From: DAOSEK01 sp035363095
Lineage (GTDB): Archaea; Nanobdellota; Nanobdellia; Woesearchaeales; UBA119
NCBI GenBank assembly: GCA_035363095.1
Contig: DAOSEK010000003.1
Location: 62,001 to 126,000, forward strand
Reading direction: 5' to 3'
DNA length: 64,000 nucleotides
Shown here: piece by piece, positions 16,584-25,697 of the stretch
Layout of the letters: each line of letters opens with the position of its first letter
How positions within the stretch are numbered: the stretch's first letter is position 1
The notes under the pieces: generated by a model
Databases searched by the model: none
Told to the model about the DNA's origin: nothing
Seen by the model: only the letters and a program-made list of their open reading frames with translations
Translations under genes and position numbers: made by a program

Positions 16584-17003
16584 ATGATAATATATGATGC
16601 AAAGGATGCAATTTTGGGAAGGATTGGCACAAGGATTGCCAAATCAGCAATCCTAGGTGAAGATGTAATAGTTGTTAATACTGCGTATGCAGTAATCTCT
16701 GGTGGAAAAAAGAGTATCTTGGCAGAGTATCTAAATAAATTCAAAAGAGGTACTTATGCTCATGGTCCTTTTTATCCAAAGGTTCCTTCAAGACTCTTTA
16801 AAAGACTTATCAGGGGAATGGTTCCTTATAAGACAGGTGATGGAAAAAAGGCATACTCCAGGATTAAATGCTATAGTGGAGTTCCAAAATCCTTTGAAGG
16901 CAAGGATTTTATAGTCGTAAAGGATGCATTATTAACTAAGCTTCCTAAAAGAGAATACCAAAGCATTGCAGATATCTGCAAACTTTTGGGTGGTAAACAA
17001 TGA
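16584..17003 (+). CDS. rpl13: Large-subunit ribosomal protein uL13
   Basis: uL13 is an early 50S assembly protein. Visible are DAKDAILGRIGTRIAKSAILG, VVNTAYAVISGGKKSI, GPFYPKVPSRLFKRLIRGMVPYK and the YSGVP motif. The length of 139 is typical of archaea. AAAGGTGATTACTT precedes the ATG. The stop overlaps the uS9 start by four bases (ATGA), implying translational coupling. Confidence 0.95.
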   Translation: MIIYDAKDAILGRIGTRIAKSAILGEDVIVVNTAYAVISGGKKSILAEYLNKFKRGTYAHGPFYPKVPSRLFKRLIRGMVPYKTGDGKKAYSRIKCYSGVPKSFEGKDFIVVKDALLTKLPKREYQSIADICKLLGGKQ

Positions 17004-17404
17004 ATGATAAAACAGCACACGCTTCAGGTAAAAGAAAAAGGGCAATCGCAAGAGCTACGATTACACAAGGAAAAGGGATTGTAAAAATAAATAAAATTCC
17101 TTTAGATGAATACAATAATGAGCCTTACAGATTAAAGGTTTTAGAGCCTTTGATTTTAGCAGGGAATATTACAAAAAATCTAAATGTAGATGTTAACGTT
17201 TATGGTGGTGGATTTTCAGGCCAGGCTCAGGCTGCAAGATTAGCTATTGCAAGAGCAATCTCTGATTATACTAAAGATGAAAAATTAAGAGAAGTTTTTG
17301 AGGAGTATGATAGGAATTTAGTTGTTGCTGATACCCGAAGAAAAGAGGTAAGAAAACCTAATAGAAGTAAAGCAAGAGCAAAGAGGCAAAAATCATATAG
17401 GTGA
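17000..17404 (+). CDS. rps9: Small-subunit ribosomal protein uS9
   Basis: uS9 extends a C-terminal tail to the P-site tRNA. Visible are ASGKRKRAIARATITQGKG, the GGGFSGQAQAARLAIARA helix, and the basic C-terminus ending in KSYR, where the final Arg contacts tRNA. The start overlaps uL13. Its own last codons (AGG TGA) form the binding site for rpoN. Confidence 0.95.
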   Translation: MNDKTAHASGKRKRAIARATITQGKGIVKINKIPLDEYNNEPYRLKVLEPLILAGNITKNLNVDVNVYGGGFSGQAQAARLAIARAISDYTKDEKLREVFEEYDRNLVVADTRRKEVRKPNRSKARAKRQKSYR

Positions 17405-17413
17405 ACATCAAAA

Positions 17414-17611
17414 ATGATAATTCCAATAAGATGTTTTAGTTGTGGAAAACCTTTAGCCCATCTTTGGGAAGAATACAAAGAAAGGGTCTCAAAAGGTGAA
17501 GACCCAAAAAAAGTTCTTGATAGCTTTGGGCTTGATAGATATTGTTGCAGGGGACTTTTCTTGGGGCATGTTGATTTAATTGATTCTATTGCCAAGTTCA
17601 AGAAAGCTTAA
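17414..17611 (+). CDS. rpoN: RNA polymerase subunit N (Rpo10)
   Basis: Rpo10 is a small zinc-binding subunit that anchors the Rpo3/Rpo11 platform. The zinc ligands are C7-x2-C10 in IRCFSCGKP and C44-C45 in RYCCR. The length of 65 is typical. It is the last gene of the ribosomal operon. The usual neighbours rpoK, eno and rps2 do not follow; a family alpha repeat and SRP54 do. Confidence 0.96.
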   Translation: MIIPIRCFSCGKPLAHLWEEYKERVSKGEDPKKVLDSFGLDRYCCRGLFLGHVDLIDSIAKFKKA

Positions 17612-17623
17612 TTGACTTTTTTT

Positions 17624-17756
17624 ATTAATAGAAAAGCATGCCTCGTGTTTCAACACGAGGATTTGGTACGCTTTTTTGTAATTAACAACTTAGCTGAATG
17701 TAACGCATGCTTTTATATTACCAACATGCCTCGCCCTTTAGGACGATGTTGTTGAT
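17624..17756 (-). repeat. Family alpha structured repeat, copy C (inverted)
   Basis: This copy reads on the minus strand: ATCAACAACATCG, hairpin CGTCCTAAAGGGCGAGG, core GGTAATATAAAAGCATGCG, then the right hairpin AAAAGCGTACC with an almost perfect inner stem CCTCGTGTT/AACACGAGG. It fills most of the gap between rpoN and SRP54. Confidence 0.85.
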
Positions 17757-17806
17757 TTTTTGAATTTTTTTATATCAGTACTAATATAATTATTTTTTTC
17801 TTGCAA

Positions 17807-17818
17807 AAATATATAAAA
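17807..17818 (+). promoter_or_regulatory. TATA box of SRP54
   Basis: AAATATATAAAA lies about 22 bases before ATG 17835. No Shine-Dalgarno is seen, so the transcript is probably leaderless. Confidence 0.6.
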
Positions 17819-17834
17819 CAATAAAGATTTCTTG

Positions 17835-19190
17835 ATGATTATGGTACTTGAGAAACTAGGAGAATCCTTAAGAAAGACCTTATCAAAATTGGCAGGCTCT
17901 CTTTTTATTGATGAAAAACTCATAAATGAACTTATAAAAGAGATCCAAAGAGCGCTTTTACAATCAGATGTAAATGTCAATCAGGTTTTTGAGCTTTCTT
18001 CAAAGATCAAGGAAAGAGCATTAAAAGAAAAGCCTCCGCAAGGGATTTCTAAAAAGGATTATATTGTAAAAATCGTTTATGAAGAGATAGTTAGATTTAT
18101 GGGAGATGAAGAATCTAAAATTGACCTTACAAATAAACCAACTAAAATTTTATTGGTAGGCCTTTTTGGATCTGGAAAAACTACCCAGTCTGGAAAGCTT
18201 GCGCATTATTTCAAGAAAAGAGGAAACAAGGTTGCAATGATCCAAACAGATGTTTGGAGACCAGCTGCATATGATCAGCTTTCTCAACTTGGAAAAAAGA
18301 TAGGAGTTGATGTATTTGGAAATCCAAAAGAAAAAGACCCTATTAAAATCTACAAGACTTTTGAGAAGGAACTCATAAAATACGATGTTGTTATTATTGA
18401 TTCAGCAGGCAGAGACGCTCTCTCAGATGAACTTATTGATGAACTAAAAAAACTAAATAATGTAGTAAAACCACATGAGAGAATCCTTGTTATTAGTTCA
18501 GATATTGGTCAGACTGCCATCTCGCAAGCAAAGGCATTTCATGAAAGTTGTGATGTAAATGGAATCATAATTACAAAACTTGATGGAACAGCAAAAGGAG
18601 GAGGAGCACTTGCAGCCTGCGCAGTAAGTGGAGCAAAGATTAAATTTATTGGAACAGGCGAGAAGATTGATGACCTTGAAAGGTTTAATCCAAAAGGATT
18701 TGTAGGAAGACTTTTAGGAATGGGAGATCTAGATTCACTTCTTGAAAAGATTTCAACTGCTTTTGAAAATGAAGACCTTGAGGATGTATCAAAAAAATTA
18801 CTTAAAGGTGAGTTCAATCTTGTAGATTTATATGACCAACTTGAAAGTATGAAAAAGTTAGGTCCTCTAAATAAGGTATTTGAGATGATACCAGGTTTTT
18901 CGAATGCAAATATTCCAAAAGACATGATTAATGTTCAACAAGAAAAAATGGAAAAATGGAAGATTGCAATGCTTTCTATGACAAGAAAAGAACTTGAGGA
19001 CCCAGAGATTATTGATTCTATGCGCATTGAAAGAATTTCTAAAGGGAGCGGGATTACCACTTCAGATATAAGAGAACTTGTAAAGCAATATAAGCAATCA
19101 AAAAAGATTATGAAGATGCTTAAAGGGTCTGAAAAAAATATGGGCAAGGTGCTCTCAAAGATGGGAGCTAAGATGCCTAATGCTAAATAG
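17835..19190 (+). CDS. srp54: Signal recognition particle GTPase SRP54
   Basis: SRP54 binds signal peptides and 7S RNA and docks ribosomes to FtsY. From ATG 17835 the N domain spans about 1-88. The G domain shows GLFGSGKTT (109-117), DVWRPAAYDQL (139-149), DSAGRD and TKLDGTAKGGG. The C-terminal M domain contains the RNA-binding phrase MRIERISKGSGIT and Met-rich helices. At 451 residues it is full length. The frame opens at TTG 17832, but ATG 17835 or ATG 17841 is more likely, given a TATA box about 22 bases upstream and no binding site. In this organism, with its giant secreted proteins, SRP is likely central to export. Confidence 0.96.
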   Translation: MIMVLEKLGESLRKTLSKLAGSLFIDEKLINELIKEIQRALLQSDVNVNQVFELSSKIKERALKEKPPQGISKKDYIVKIVYEEIVRFMGDEESKIDLTNKPTKILLVGLFGSGKTTQSGKLAHYFKKRGNKVAMIQTDVWRPAAYDQLSQLGKKIGVDVFGNPKEKDPIKIYKTFEKELIKYDVVIIDSAGRDALSDELIDELKKLNNVVKPHERILVISSDIGQTAISQAKAFHESCDVNGIIITKLDGTAKGGGALAACAVSGAKIKFIGTGEKIDDLERFNPKGFVGRLLGMGDLDSLLEKISTAFENEDLEDVSKKLLKGEFNLVDLYDQLESMKKLGPLNKVFEMIPGFSNANIPKDMINVQQEKMEKWKIAMLSMTRKELEDPEIIDSMRIERISKGSGITTSDIRELVKQYKQSKKIMKMLKGSEKNMGKVLSKMGAKMPNAK

Positions 19191-19614
19191 ATTATTTTTA
19201 GTCTTCTTGATTATTTGGTTTTTATTGTTTTCTTTTTTTTAACTTTTTAATTAAGTTTAGTTTTTGGCTAAAATTTTTTTGGTTAAAATTAGTCAAAAAT
19301 GAAAACTCTCAACCATTGAAAGTAATATTCTGTCCAGTAAAATTCTATTTCAATCATTCTATTCCAATAAATTATTCCAATAATTAATTTTACTTAATTT
19401 GCTTAAATTAATTCTAGTTAAATAGTTTGCTCAATTTATGCTCCATTTAGAAAATTCATTTAGAAAAATGATTACTGTTCAGTGATTGACAATATTTATA
19501 GAGTATTAATTATAAAAAGACTATATTTGAAGATGGGGATTATGTGTGTTGAGACTTAACATAAGTTTTAATGCGTAGTAAGAGGTTTGGATTTTTTGTA
19601 TATATGTGATTTAA
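19191..19614. other. AT-rich intergenic region, no gene seen
   Basis: These 424 bases between SRP54 and the glycogen cluster are T- and A-rich, with short repeats such as ATTCCAATAA twice near 19360-19380. No hairpin element of the alpha or beta families is present. GTGATTTAA before the GT4 start at 19615 is a usable ribosome binding site. A TATA-like TTTATAGAG occurs near 19496. Confidence 0.5.
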
Positions 19615-20859
19615 ATGAAGGTTCTTATGCTTGGATGGGAATTTCCGCCATACAAAAGTGGAGGTCTAGGAACAGCTTGCCATGGGCTCACAAAAGGTCT
19701 TAGTAAGCTTTTTGTGGATATTACTTTTGTTATCCCTAAAAGTCCTATGCCTATTACAAGTTCTTTTTTAAGTGTAGTGAATGCGAAAGTAGATTGCGAA
19801 GATGATTGTTATAAGCATTTAAATCCTATTTTTGTAGATTCAAAGTTGGTTCCATATGTGGGGGAGAAAAAAATTCTAAAAAATATCTCGTTTTCGAAAA
19901 CCCCATCTTCAAAAACTAGAGACTTCTCTGCATATGGAGCTAATCTTTTTTTTGAGGTAGAATGTTATGCCATAAAAGCTTTTGAGATCTCAAAAAGGAC
20001 AGATTTTGATTTAATACATGCGCATGACTGGATGACTTATCCTGCAGCAGTGCTTATCAAAGAAAAGACTAAAAAGAAAATGATAGTCCAAATTCATGCA
20101 ACTGAATTTGATAGAACTGGAGGCCATCCAAATCAAAAGATTTATGAGATTGAGAAGATGGGCTTTGAAAGAAGTGATAGGATTATTGCAGTAAGTAATT
20201 ACACTAAAAGTGTTGTTTGTGAGAAATATGGTATCTCACCTGAAAAAGTTGATGTTGTTCACAATGCAGTTGAGATAAACAACAAGAAAACTGAAGGTAA
20301 CGGACATAAGATTAAAATTTTTCCAAATGATAAAATTGTACTTTTCTTAGGAAGAGTTACAATCCAAAAGGGCCCAGAGTATTTTTTAAGAGCAGCAAAA
20401 CAAGTCTTAGAATTTGAGCCTTGCGCCAAATTCTTTGTTGCAGGATCAGGGGATATGCTTCCTTGGATGATTGAAGAAACCTCAAAGATGGGCTTATCTG
20501 ATAAAGTATTTTTTACAGGGTTTTTAACAGGGGATGATATTGATTATGTTTATAGACAGGCAGATGTTTATGTTATGCCTTCAGTATCAGAGCCTTTTGG
20601 AATAACTCCTTTAGAAGCAATGGCTTGCGGAACTCCTGTAATTATTTCAAAGCAATCAGGGGTTTCAGAGGTCATAAATAATTGTTTTAAGATTGACTTT
20701 TGGGATGTAAACGAACTCACTAATAAGATTGTGTCAATACTTAGATATGAATGTCTCAAAAATGAGCTTAAAAACCATGGCTATTTTGAGGTCACAAAGA
20801 TTACATGGGATAATAGTGCTAAAACCTGCAAAAAAGTATATGAGAAAGTGCTTTCATAA
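19615..20859 (+). CDS. GT4 glycosyltransferase, glycogen/starch synthase-like
   Basis: A two-domain GT-B enzyme of 414 residues. The N-terminal domain opens with MLGWEFPPYKSGGLGTACHG, whose Gly-rich loop binds the donor, and contains LIHAHDWMTYPAAVLI. The C-terminal domain has FLGRVTIQKGPEYF and the donor-binding SVSEPFGITPLEAMACGTPVI with the E-x7-E pattern. These features are shared by glycogen synthases and related glucosyltransferases of family GT4. It opens a same-strand cluster with GH57, GT3, GalT-like and debranching genes, which supports a role in making an alpha-glucan. The donor (ADP- or UDP-glucose) cannot be read from sequence. Confidence 0.85.
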   Translation: MKVLMLGWEFPPYKSGGLGTACHGLTKGLSKLFVDITFVIPKSPMPITSSFLSVVNAKVDCEDDCYKHLNPIFVDSKLVPYVGEKKILKNISFSKTPSSKTRDFSAYGANLFFEVECYAIKAFEISKRTDFDLIHAHDWMTYPAAVLIKEKTKKKMIVQIHATEFDRTGGHPNQKIYEIEKMGFERSDRIIAVSNYTKSVVCEKYGISPEKVDVVHNAVEINNKKTEGNGHKIKIFPNDKIVLFLGRVTIQKGPEYFLRAAKQVLEFEPCAKFFVAGSGDMLPWMIEETSKMGLSDKVFFTGFLTGDDIDYVYRQADVYVMPSVSEPFGITPLEAMACGTPVIISKQSGVSEVINNCFKIDFWDVNELTNKIVSILRYECLKNELKNHGYFEVTKITWDNSAKTCKKVYEKVLS

Positions 20860-20987
20860 GACTAAAATATGCCAAAATATATAAATATCAAAAAAAGGAA
20901 GGATTTAGGAGTGGGGGTTTTAAAGGCTTTGTGTGTTTTTCATTTAGCTCTTCAAAGCTAAAAGGTAATAAATTTAAGGTTTTAAAA

Positions 20988-22244
20988 ATGACAAATATAT
21001 CATTATATTTTCAGGTACATCAGCCTTATAGGGTCAGAAGGTTTACTGTATTTGATATCTCAAAGAGTGATAGCTATTTTGATGAGACTAAGAATTTTGA
21101 GGTCTTTGAAAAAGTTGCTAAAAAATGCTACATCCCTACTACAAAGATGCTTATTGAGCTTTTAAGAAAATATCCAGATTTTAAGGTTGCTTTTAGTTTT
21201 TCAGGTGTTTTTTTAGATCAAGCGAAAAGTTATTCTCCAGAACTATTATCACTTTTCAAAAAAATATGCACAAGCAAAAATGTAGAGGTTTTAGATGAAA
21301 CCTATTACCATTCTCTTGCTTTTATACACTCAAAAGAAGAATACAAGCAACAAATACTTCTTCATAGAGAGCAAATCAACTCGTTGTTCTCAAAAATTCC
21401 CAGTACTTTTAGAAATACTGAGCTTGTCTACTCAAATGAGATTGCAAACTTCGCATCAGAACTTGGCTATGAGGCAATCCTTGCAGAAGGAGCAGATTTC
21501 GTATTAAAAGGTGATTCTCCAAACAAGGTTTACACAAATCCAAATAAGACAATATCAATCCTTTTGAAAAATTACAGACTCTCAGATGATATTGCATTTA
21601 GGTTTTCAGATAAGAACTGGAAAGAATGGCCTTTAAGTGCAGAGAAATATATGGATTGGATTGGTCAGGCTGGATTTGGCTCTGATATAATTAATCTGTT
21701 TATGGATTACGAAACATTTGGGGAACACCAATGGGAGGATACGGGAATTTTTAAATTTTTTAATAAGTTTATAGAATATTCAAATAAATTCGACCATAAA
21801 TTTTTTACTCCTTCGCAAAGTGCAAAAACCTTTATCCCAGAAAAGGTATATGATGTTCCATTTTATCTTTCTTGGGCTGATACTGAAAGGGATTTATCTG
21901 CATGGATTGGTAATAGCATGCAACAAAATGCACTCACAAAGATCTATGAGATTGAAGGCATTGTAAAAAAATCGAATGATAAGGAACTAATTGAGAAATG
22001 GAGAAAGCTTCAAACCTCTGACCATTTCTATTATATGTGCACTAAGTATTTTAATGATGGTGATGTTCATAAATACTTTAGTCCCTATGAGACCCCCTAT
22101 GATGCTTTTGTTTATTTTATGAATGTATTTTCAGACATAAAATGCAGAGCCGAAGAGATTGTGGATAAAAAGAATTTAGTTGATTCAAAAATCCAAAATA
22201 TTGCTGTTAAACAAACTAACTTAGAAATTTTGGATTTGAGTTGA
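20988..22244 (+). CDS. GH57 alpha-amylase or 4-alpha-glucanotransferase
   Basis: Family GH57 enzymes cleave or transfer alpha-glucans through a Glu nucleophile and an Asp acid. All motifs are visible from ATG 20988: HQPYR (11-15), a second region around DETYYHSL (103-110), FRNTELVYSN with the nucleophile E145, FMDYETFGEHQW with D240, and SWADTERDLSAWIGN. The open frame starts 57 bases earlier, but AAGGT before ATG 20988 and the family's usual N-terminus (S-L-Y-F-x-V-H-Q-P) decide the start. The 418 residues match alpha-amylase-type members, shorter than branching enzymes. It is cytosolic, with no signal peptide, and probably trims or remodels stored glycogen. Confidence 0.9.
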   Translation: MTNISLYFQVHQPYRVRRFTVFDISKSDSYFDETKNFEVFEKVAKKCYIPTTKMLIELLRKYPDFKVAFSFSGVFLDQAKSYSPELLSLFKKICTSKNVEVLDETYYHSLAFIHSKEEYKQQILLHREQINSLFSKIPSTFRNTELVYSNEIANFASELGYEAILAEGADFVLKGDSPNKVYTNPNKTISILLKNYRLSDDIAFRFSDKNWKEWPLSAEKYMDWIGQAGFGSDIINLFMDYETFGEHQWEDTGIFKFFNKFIEYSNKFDHKFFTPSQSAKTFIPEKVYDVPFYLSWADTERDLSAWIGNSMQQNALTKIYEIEGIVKKSNDKELIEKWRKLQTSDHFYYMCTKYFNDGDVHKYFSPYETPYDAFVYFMNVFSDIKCRAEEIVDKKNLVDSKIQNIAVKQTNLEILDLS

Positions 22245-22362
22245 ATTTAAAAATAATAAATGTAGGATTTTAAAAATAAAAAATTTGAGTTGTTAATTTT
22301 TAATTATTTTATTTAATTAAAGTATTGGTAACAAGATTGTAATTTTAAAGAGGTGTTTTGAG

Positions 22363-22749
22363 ATGAAAACCAAAAGCTTTAAGGAAGCAAAAAAGAAAAG
22401 TGAAGTTAAGCCAACCACCAAAAAGGTAAGCAAAGTAGAAAACAAAAAACCTATGACCCAAAAGTTTTGTGAAAACGTTAGTGAAGATAAGAAATTCTTA
22501 GTTGCAAACGGAGAAATTCTTTCAAATCTTTTTGATTTGATTCATCTCCTTGATAACATTGACGATTATACATTTTATCATCACGTAAATGACGAAAAAA
22601 ACGATTTTTACAATTGGATTAAGGAGATGTATGGGGATGGAGAATTTGAAAAAATAATATTGCCTATAAGAAACCCTGAAAAGCTTGAGATAGCTTTGCT
22701 AAAATACATCGTTAACACGCTTTCAAAATGCAATAAGTTAAACTTATAA
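22363..22749 (+). CDS. Small conserved protein of the glycogen cluster (DUF5752-like)
   Basis: The protein has 128 residues. The first 40 are Lys-rich and probably disordered. The rest is a compact domain with the pattern F-x-x-x-N-G-x-x-L-x-x-x-x-x-L, then F-x-x-H-V-N-x-x-x-N-D-F-x-x-W-I, then a short Y/F-G motif and a helical end. The same pattern occurs in the proteins at 62670-63434 and 63427-64000. It resembles a small domain of unknown function that I recall as DUF5752, often annotated near amylases; that name is from memory and needs checking. AAAGAGGTGTTTTGAG precedes the ATG. Its place between GH57 and GT3 suggests an accessory role in glycogen metabolism. Confidence 0.7.
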   Translation: MKTKSFKEAKKKSEVKPTTKKVSKVENKKPMTQKFCENVSEDKKFLVANGEILSNLFDLIHLLDNIDDYTFYHHVNDEKNDFYNWIKEMYGDGEFEKIILPIRNPEKLEIALLKYIVNTLSKCNKLNL

Positions 22750-22927
22750 CTTTAGTAGTTTATATCAAACATAAGATTGAAGGTTAATCCAAAATATTTT
22801 TTTGAATGCGTGATTTGATTTCCAAGATTTTGCAGTTGATATTTTTGTGTTGGATTAAATGGCGGTTTAATAAATTGTAATTTTGGTCTGTTTATTATTT
22901 TGGAATAGTTTTAGAGGTGGTTATGTA

Positions 22928-24724
22928 TTGGGTAATGTTGATTTTGTATTTGAGGTATCATGGGAAGTCTGCAATATGGTTGGAGGGATTTATAGAGTAG
23001 TTGAATCTAAATCTAGGTATATTACTTCTAAATACAACAACTCTTATTTTCTTGTGGGGCCATATTTTACAGATAAATCTTCAATGGATTTTATTGAAGA
23101 GCCTATGCCTGAAGTAATAAAGAGGGTTTTTGAAAAACTCAAATCTAAGGGAATCGTTTGCTACTTTGGCAAATGGAAAATTGCAGGCTCTCCACAAACA
23201 ATCCTAATTGATTTTTCAAGAGCAGGATATATGAATAATGAATTGAAATCTAGATACTGGAATAGTTTTGGGATTGATTCACTAAATACAAGCTTTTATG
23301 ATTATGATGAACCAATACTTTGGTCAAGTTGCGCAGGAATGCTTATTGAAGAGTTTGAAAAATTAAGCCCTAAGAAAAAGATTGTATCACAATTCCATGA
23401 ATGGCTCAGTGGTGGGGCAATACTATATCTGAAATCAATAAACTCAAAGACAGCATGTATATTTACAACCCATGCAACAGTAATGGGCAGGGCTATTGCA
23501 GGAAGAAATATGGATGTCTTTTCAGAAATTCAAAAAATATCTGACTTTGATTTAGAAGCAAAAAACTACTCACTTTCTGCAAAACATCTTACTGAAAAAG
23601 TGTGTGCGAACATATCTGAAATTTTCTCAACAGTTAGTGAAATCACTTCAAAAGAAGCTGAAAAAATACTTTCCAAAAAAGCTGATATTGTTCTTGAAAA
23701 TGGCATGAACCCATATTCTTATCCTACATTTGAAGAGATCTCAATTAAGCACAAGAGTAATTGTATCAAACAAAGAAAATTCATGATGGAGTATTTTTAT
23801 CCTTATTATGTATTTGACATTGAACAAACACTCACATTTTTCATATCAAGCAGATACGAATTTTATTCTAAAGGGATGAATATTCTTATTGAAGGTCTAG
23901 CACTTCTTGATGAGAGGTTAAGAAGGGAAGATTATAAAAAAAAAATAGTAGTGTTTTTCTTTGTACCAGCAGATACTAAGGGCATTGATAATAATGTATT
24001 GAGATCAAAGGTTATTTTTGATGACCTTATCGACACTTTCAAAGAAAATAATCTTGAAATCACCCAAAGGATTACGCACTCTTTATTCAAGGGTTCAGAG
24101 GCATCTTATGAGGATATACTCGGTCCAGAACTTCACGAGCATTTTATTCAGTCATCCAGAATGATTAAAAAGATTGGTAATCCACCACTTGCAACACATA
24201 TTATCTCTGATGAAAGCGATTCAATTATAAATATGCTTAGACAAAAAGGTCTTGTCAACTCTCAAAACAATGCGGTAAAAACAATATTTTATCCAATTTA
24301 TCTAAATGGCCCTGATGGTCTTTTGGACATGACATATAATGAGGCAATAAGTGCAAGTCATCTAGCAATATTTCCTTCCACATATGAACCTTGGGGATAT
24401 ACTCCCCTTGAAGCAATATCTTGCGGTGTTCCCGCAATAACTTCTGACCTTGCAGGTTATGGCAAGTTTATAATAGAAAAAAACGCTAATGGAAAAGGAA
24501 TTTTTGTATTGGATTTTGATAATAAAAGTTTTGAGGACCGCGCATTGGCACTTTCAGAGAAACTTTATTGGTATTGCTCCCTTTCAAGAAATGAAAGAGT
24601 TGAGATGAAAATACTAGCAAAGCAAACCTCTAATCTTGCGAGTTGGGATAATCTAATAAATAAGTATTTTGAAGCTCATGAACAAGCTATTTTGAGATCT
24701 TCAAATAAAGGAGGCGATTTCTAA
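22928..24724 (+). CDS. GT3-family glycogen synthase (eukaryote-type)
   Basis: Family GT3 contains the glycogen synthases of animals and fungi and a few prokaryotic members. The N-terminus FVFEVSWEVCNMVGGIYRVVESK is the hallmark, followed by QFHEWLSGGAILYL, THATVMGRAIAG, SRYEFYSKGMNIL and STYEPWGYTPLEAISCGVPAI with the catalytic-domain Glu near residue 487. From TTG 22928 the length is 599, shorter than the roughly 700 of eukaryotic enzymes, and the regulatory phosphorylation tails are absent. The open frame begins at 22883, but GAGGTGGT six bases before TTG 22928 fixes the start. GGAGGCGATTT at its end is the binding site for the next gene. Confidence 0.88.
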   Translation: MGNVDFVFEVSWEVCNMVGGIYRVVESKSRYITSKYNNSYFLVGPYFTDKSSMDFIEEPMPEVIKRVFEKLKSKGIVCYFGKWKIAGSPQTILIDFSRAGYMNNELKSRYWNSFGIDSLNTSFYDYDEPILWSSCAGMLIEEFEKLSPKKKIVSQFHEWLSGGAILYLKSINSKTACIFTTHATVMGRAIAGRNMDVFSEIQKISDFDLEAKNYSLSAKHLTEKVCANISEIFSTVSEITSKEAEKILSKKADIVLENGMNPYSYPTFEEISIKHKSNCIKQRKFMMEYFYPYYVFDIEQTLTFFISSRYEFYSKGMNILIEGLALLDERLRREDYKKKIVVFFFVPADTKGIDNNVLRSKVIFDDLIDTFKENNLEITQRITHSLFKGSEASYEDILGPELHEHFIQSSRMIKKIGNPPLATHIISDESDSIINMLRQKGLVNSQNNAVKTIFYPIYLNGPDGLLDMTYNEAISASHLAIFPSTYEPWGYTPLEAISCGVPAITSDLAGYGKFIIEKNANGKGIFVLDFDNKSFEDRALALSEKLYWYCSLSRNERVEMKILAKQTSNLASWDNLINKYFEAHEQAILRSSNKGGDF

Positions 24725-24725
24725 T

Positions 24726-25697
24726 ATGGAATTAAGAAAAGATTATGTGCTTCCAAGATTTGTTTATATAGCTGCAAATCGCTCAAAAAGACCTTATGAT
24801 TTAATCCAAAAAGAAGATGTTACTAAAGCTAAGGATTTTTCAAACGATAAAACAACATGCCCTTTTTGCAGGGGAAATGAGATAATGACAACATGTGAGA
24901 TTGGTAGAATCCCTTCACCTGATTCTAAGGATTTATGGGATATGAGATGGTTTAAGAATAAGTTTCCAATTGCTGATTTAAAGGGAAATTATAGAATAAA
25001 TACTGATAATAATTTTTTTACTTATTCTGATTCTTTTGGAAGACATGAGGTACTTGTTGAGACAAGTGAACATGACCTACAGATGTGGGATTTTTCAAAT
25101 GAGAGAATGCAAAAAGTGTTTAAGATTTATCTTGAGAGGGGAAATGATCTTAAAAAAATTGAAGGAATTAAATATGTCTTGATTTTCAAGAATCATGGAA
25201 GAGATGCAGGGATATCGCTAAGACATTCACACAGCCAGATTTTAGGAATTAATCATATCCCTGCAATTGTTCTTCAAAAATCAATTAACAACAATAGATT
25301 TGGAGATTGTGCTTATTGCAGGATTTTAAATATTGAAAAGGATTCTTTAAGAAGGGTTTTTGAAAGTGAGAATTTTGTCTCTTTTACTCCTTACGCTTCA
25401 AGGTCTATGTTTGAGATAAATATTTTTCCTAAAAAACATGTCAGGTATTTGTCAGATTTAGAGAATAATTTTTTAGAGCTTAGTTCACTTTTATTGAGAA
25501 TTTTAGGGAGATTGAAAGTGCTTAATGCTCCTTTTAATATTAACATTATTGAATCCCCACAATCTTTTGACCTTCATTTTCATATTTCCATTGAGCCTAG
25601 ATTTTCTACATGGGGAGGGGTAGAATTAACAGGAACTTATGTAAATATTATGCCTCCTGAGCAAGCAGCTGCTTTTTATAGAGGTGAAGTTGAATGA
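24726..25697 (+). CDS. galT: GalT-like hexose-1-phosphate nucleotidylyltransferase
   Basis: A HIT-superfamily enzyme of the galactose-1-phosphate uridylyltransferase family. It shows the zinc pair CPFC (45-48), GRHEVLVETSEHD (105-117), and the active-site LRHSHSQILG with H167-x-H169-x-Q171. A second half has CAYC and HFHISIEPRF. Family members swap a nucleotide between NDP-sugar and sugar-1-phosphate or phosphorolyse NDP-glucose. Between a glycogen synthase and a debranching enzyme, a role in making or recycling NDP-glucose is more likely than galactose catabolism (inference). The 323 residues are full length. The stop overlaps the start of the next gene by four bases. Confidence 0.87.
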   Translation: MELRKDYVLPRFVYIAANRSKRPYDLIQKEDVTKAKDFSNDKTTCPFCRGNEIMTTCEIGRIPSPDSKDLWDMRWFKNKFPIADLKGNYRINTDNNFFTYSDSFGRHEVLVETSEHDLQMWDFSNERMQKVFKIYLERGNDLKKIEGIKYVLIFKNHGRDAGISLRHSHSQILGINHIPAIVLQKSINNNRFGDCAYCRILNIEKDSLRRVFESENFVSFTPYASRSMFEINIFPKKHVRYLSDLENNFLELSSLLLRILGRLKVLNAPFNINIIESPQSFDLHFHISIEPRFSTWGGVELTGTYVNIMPPEQAAAFYRGEVE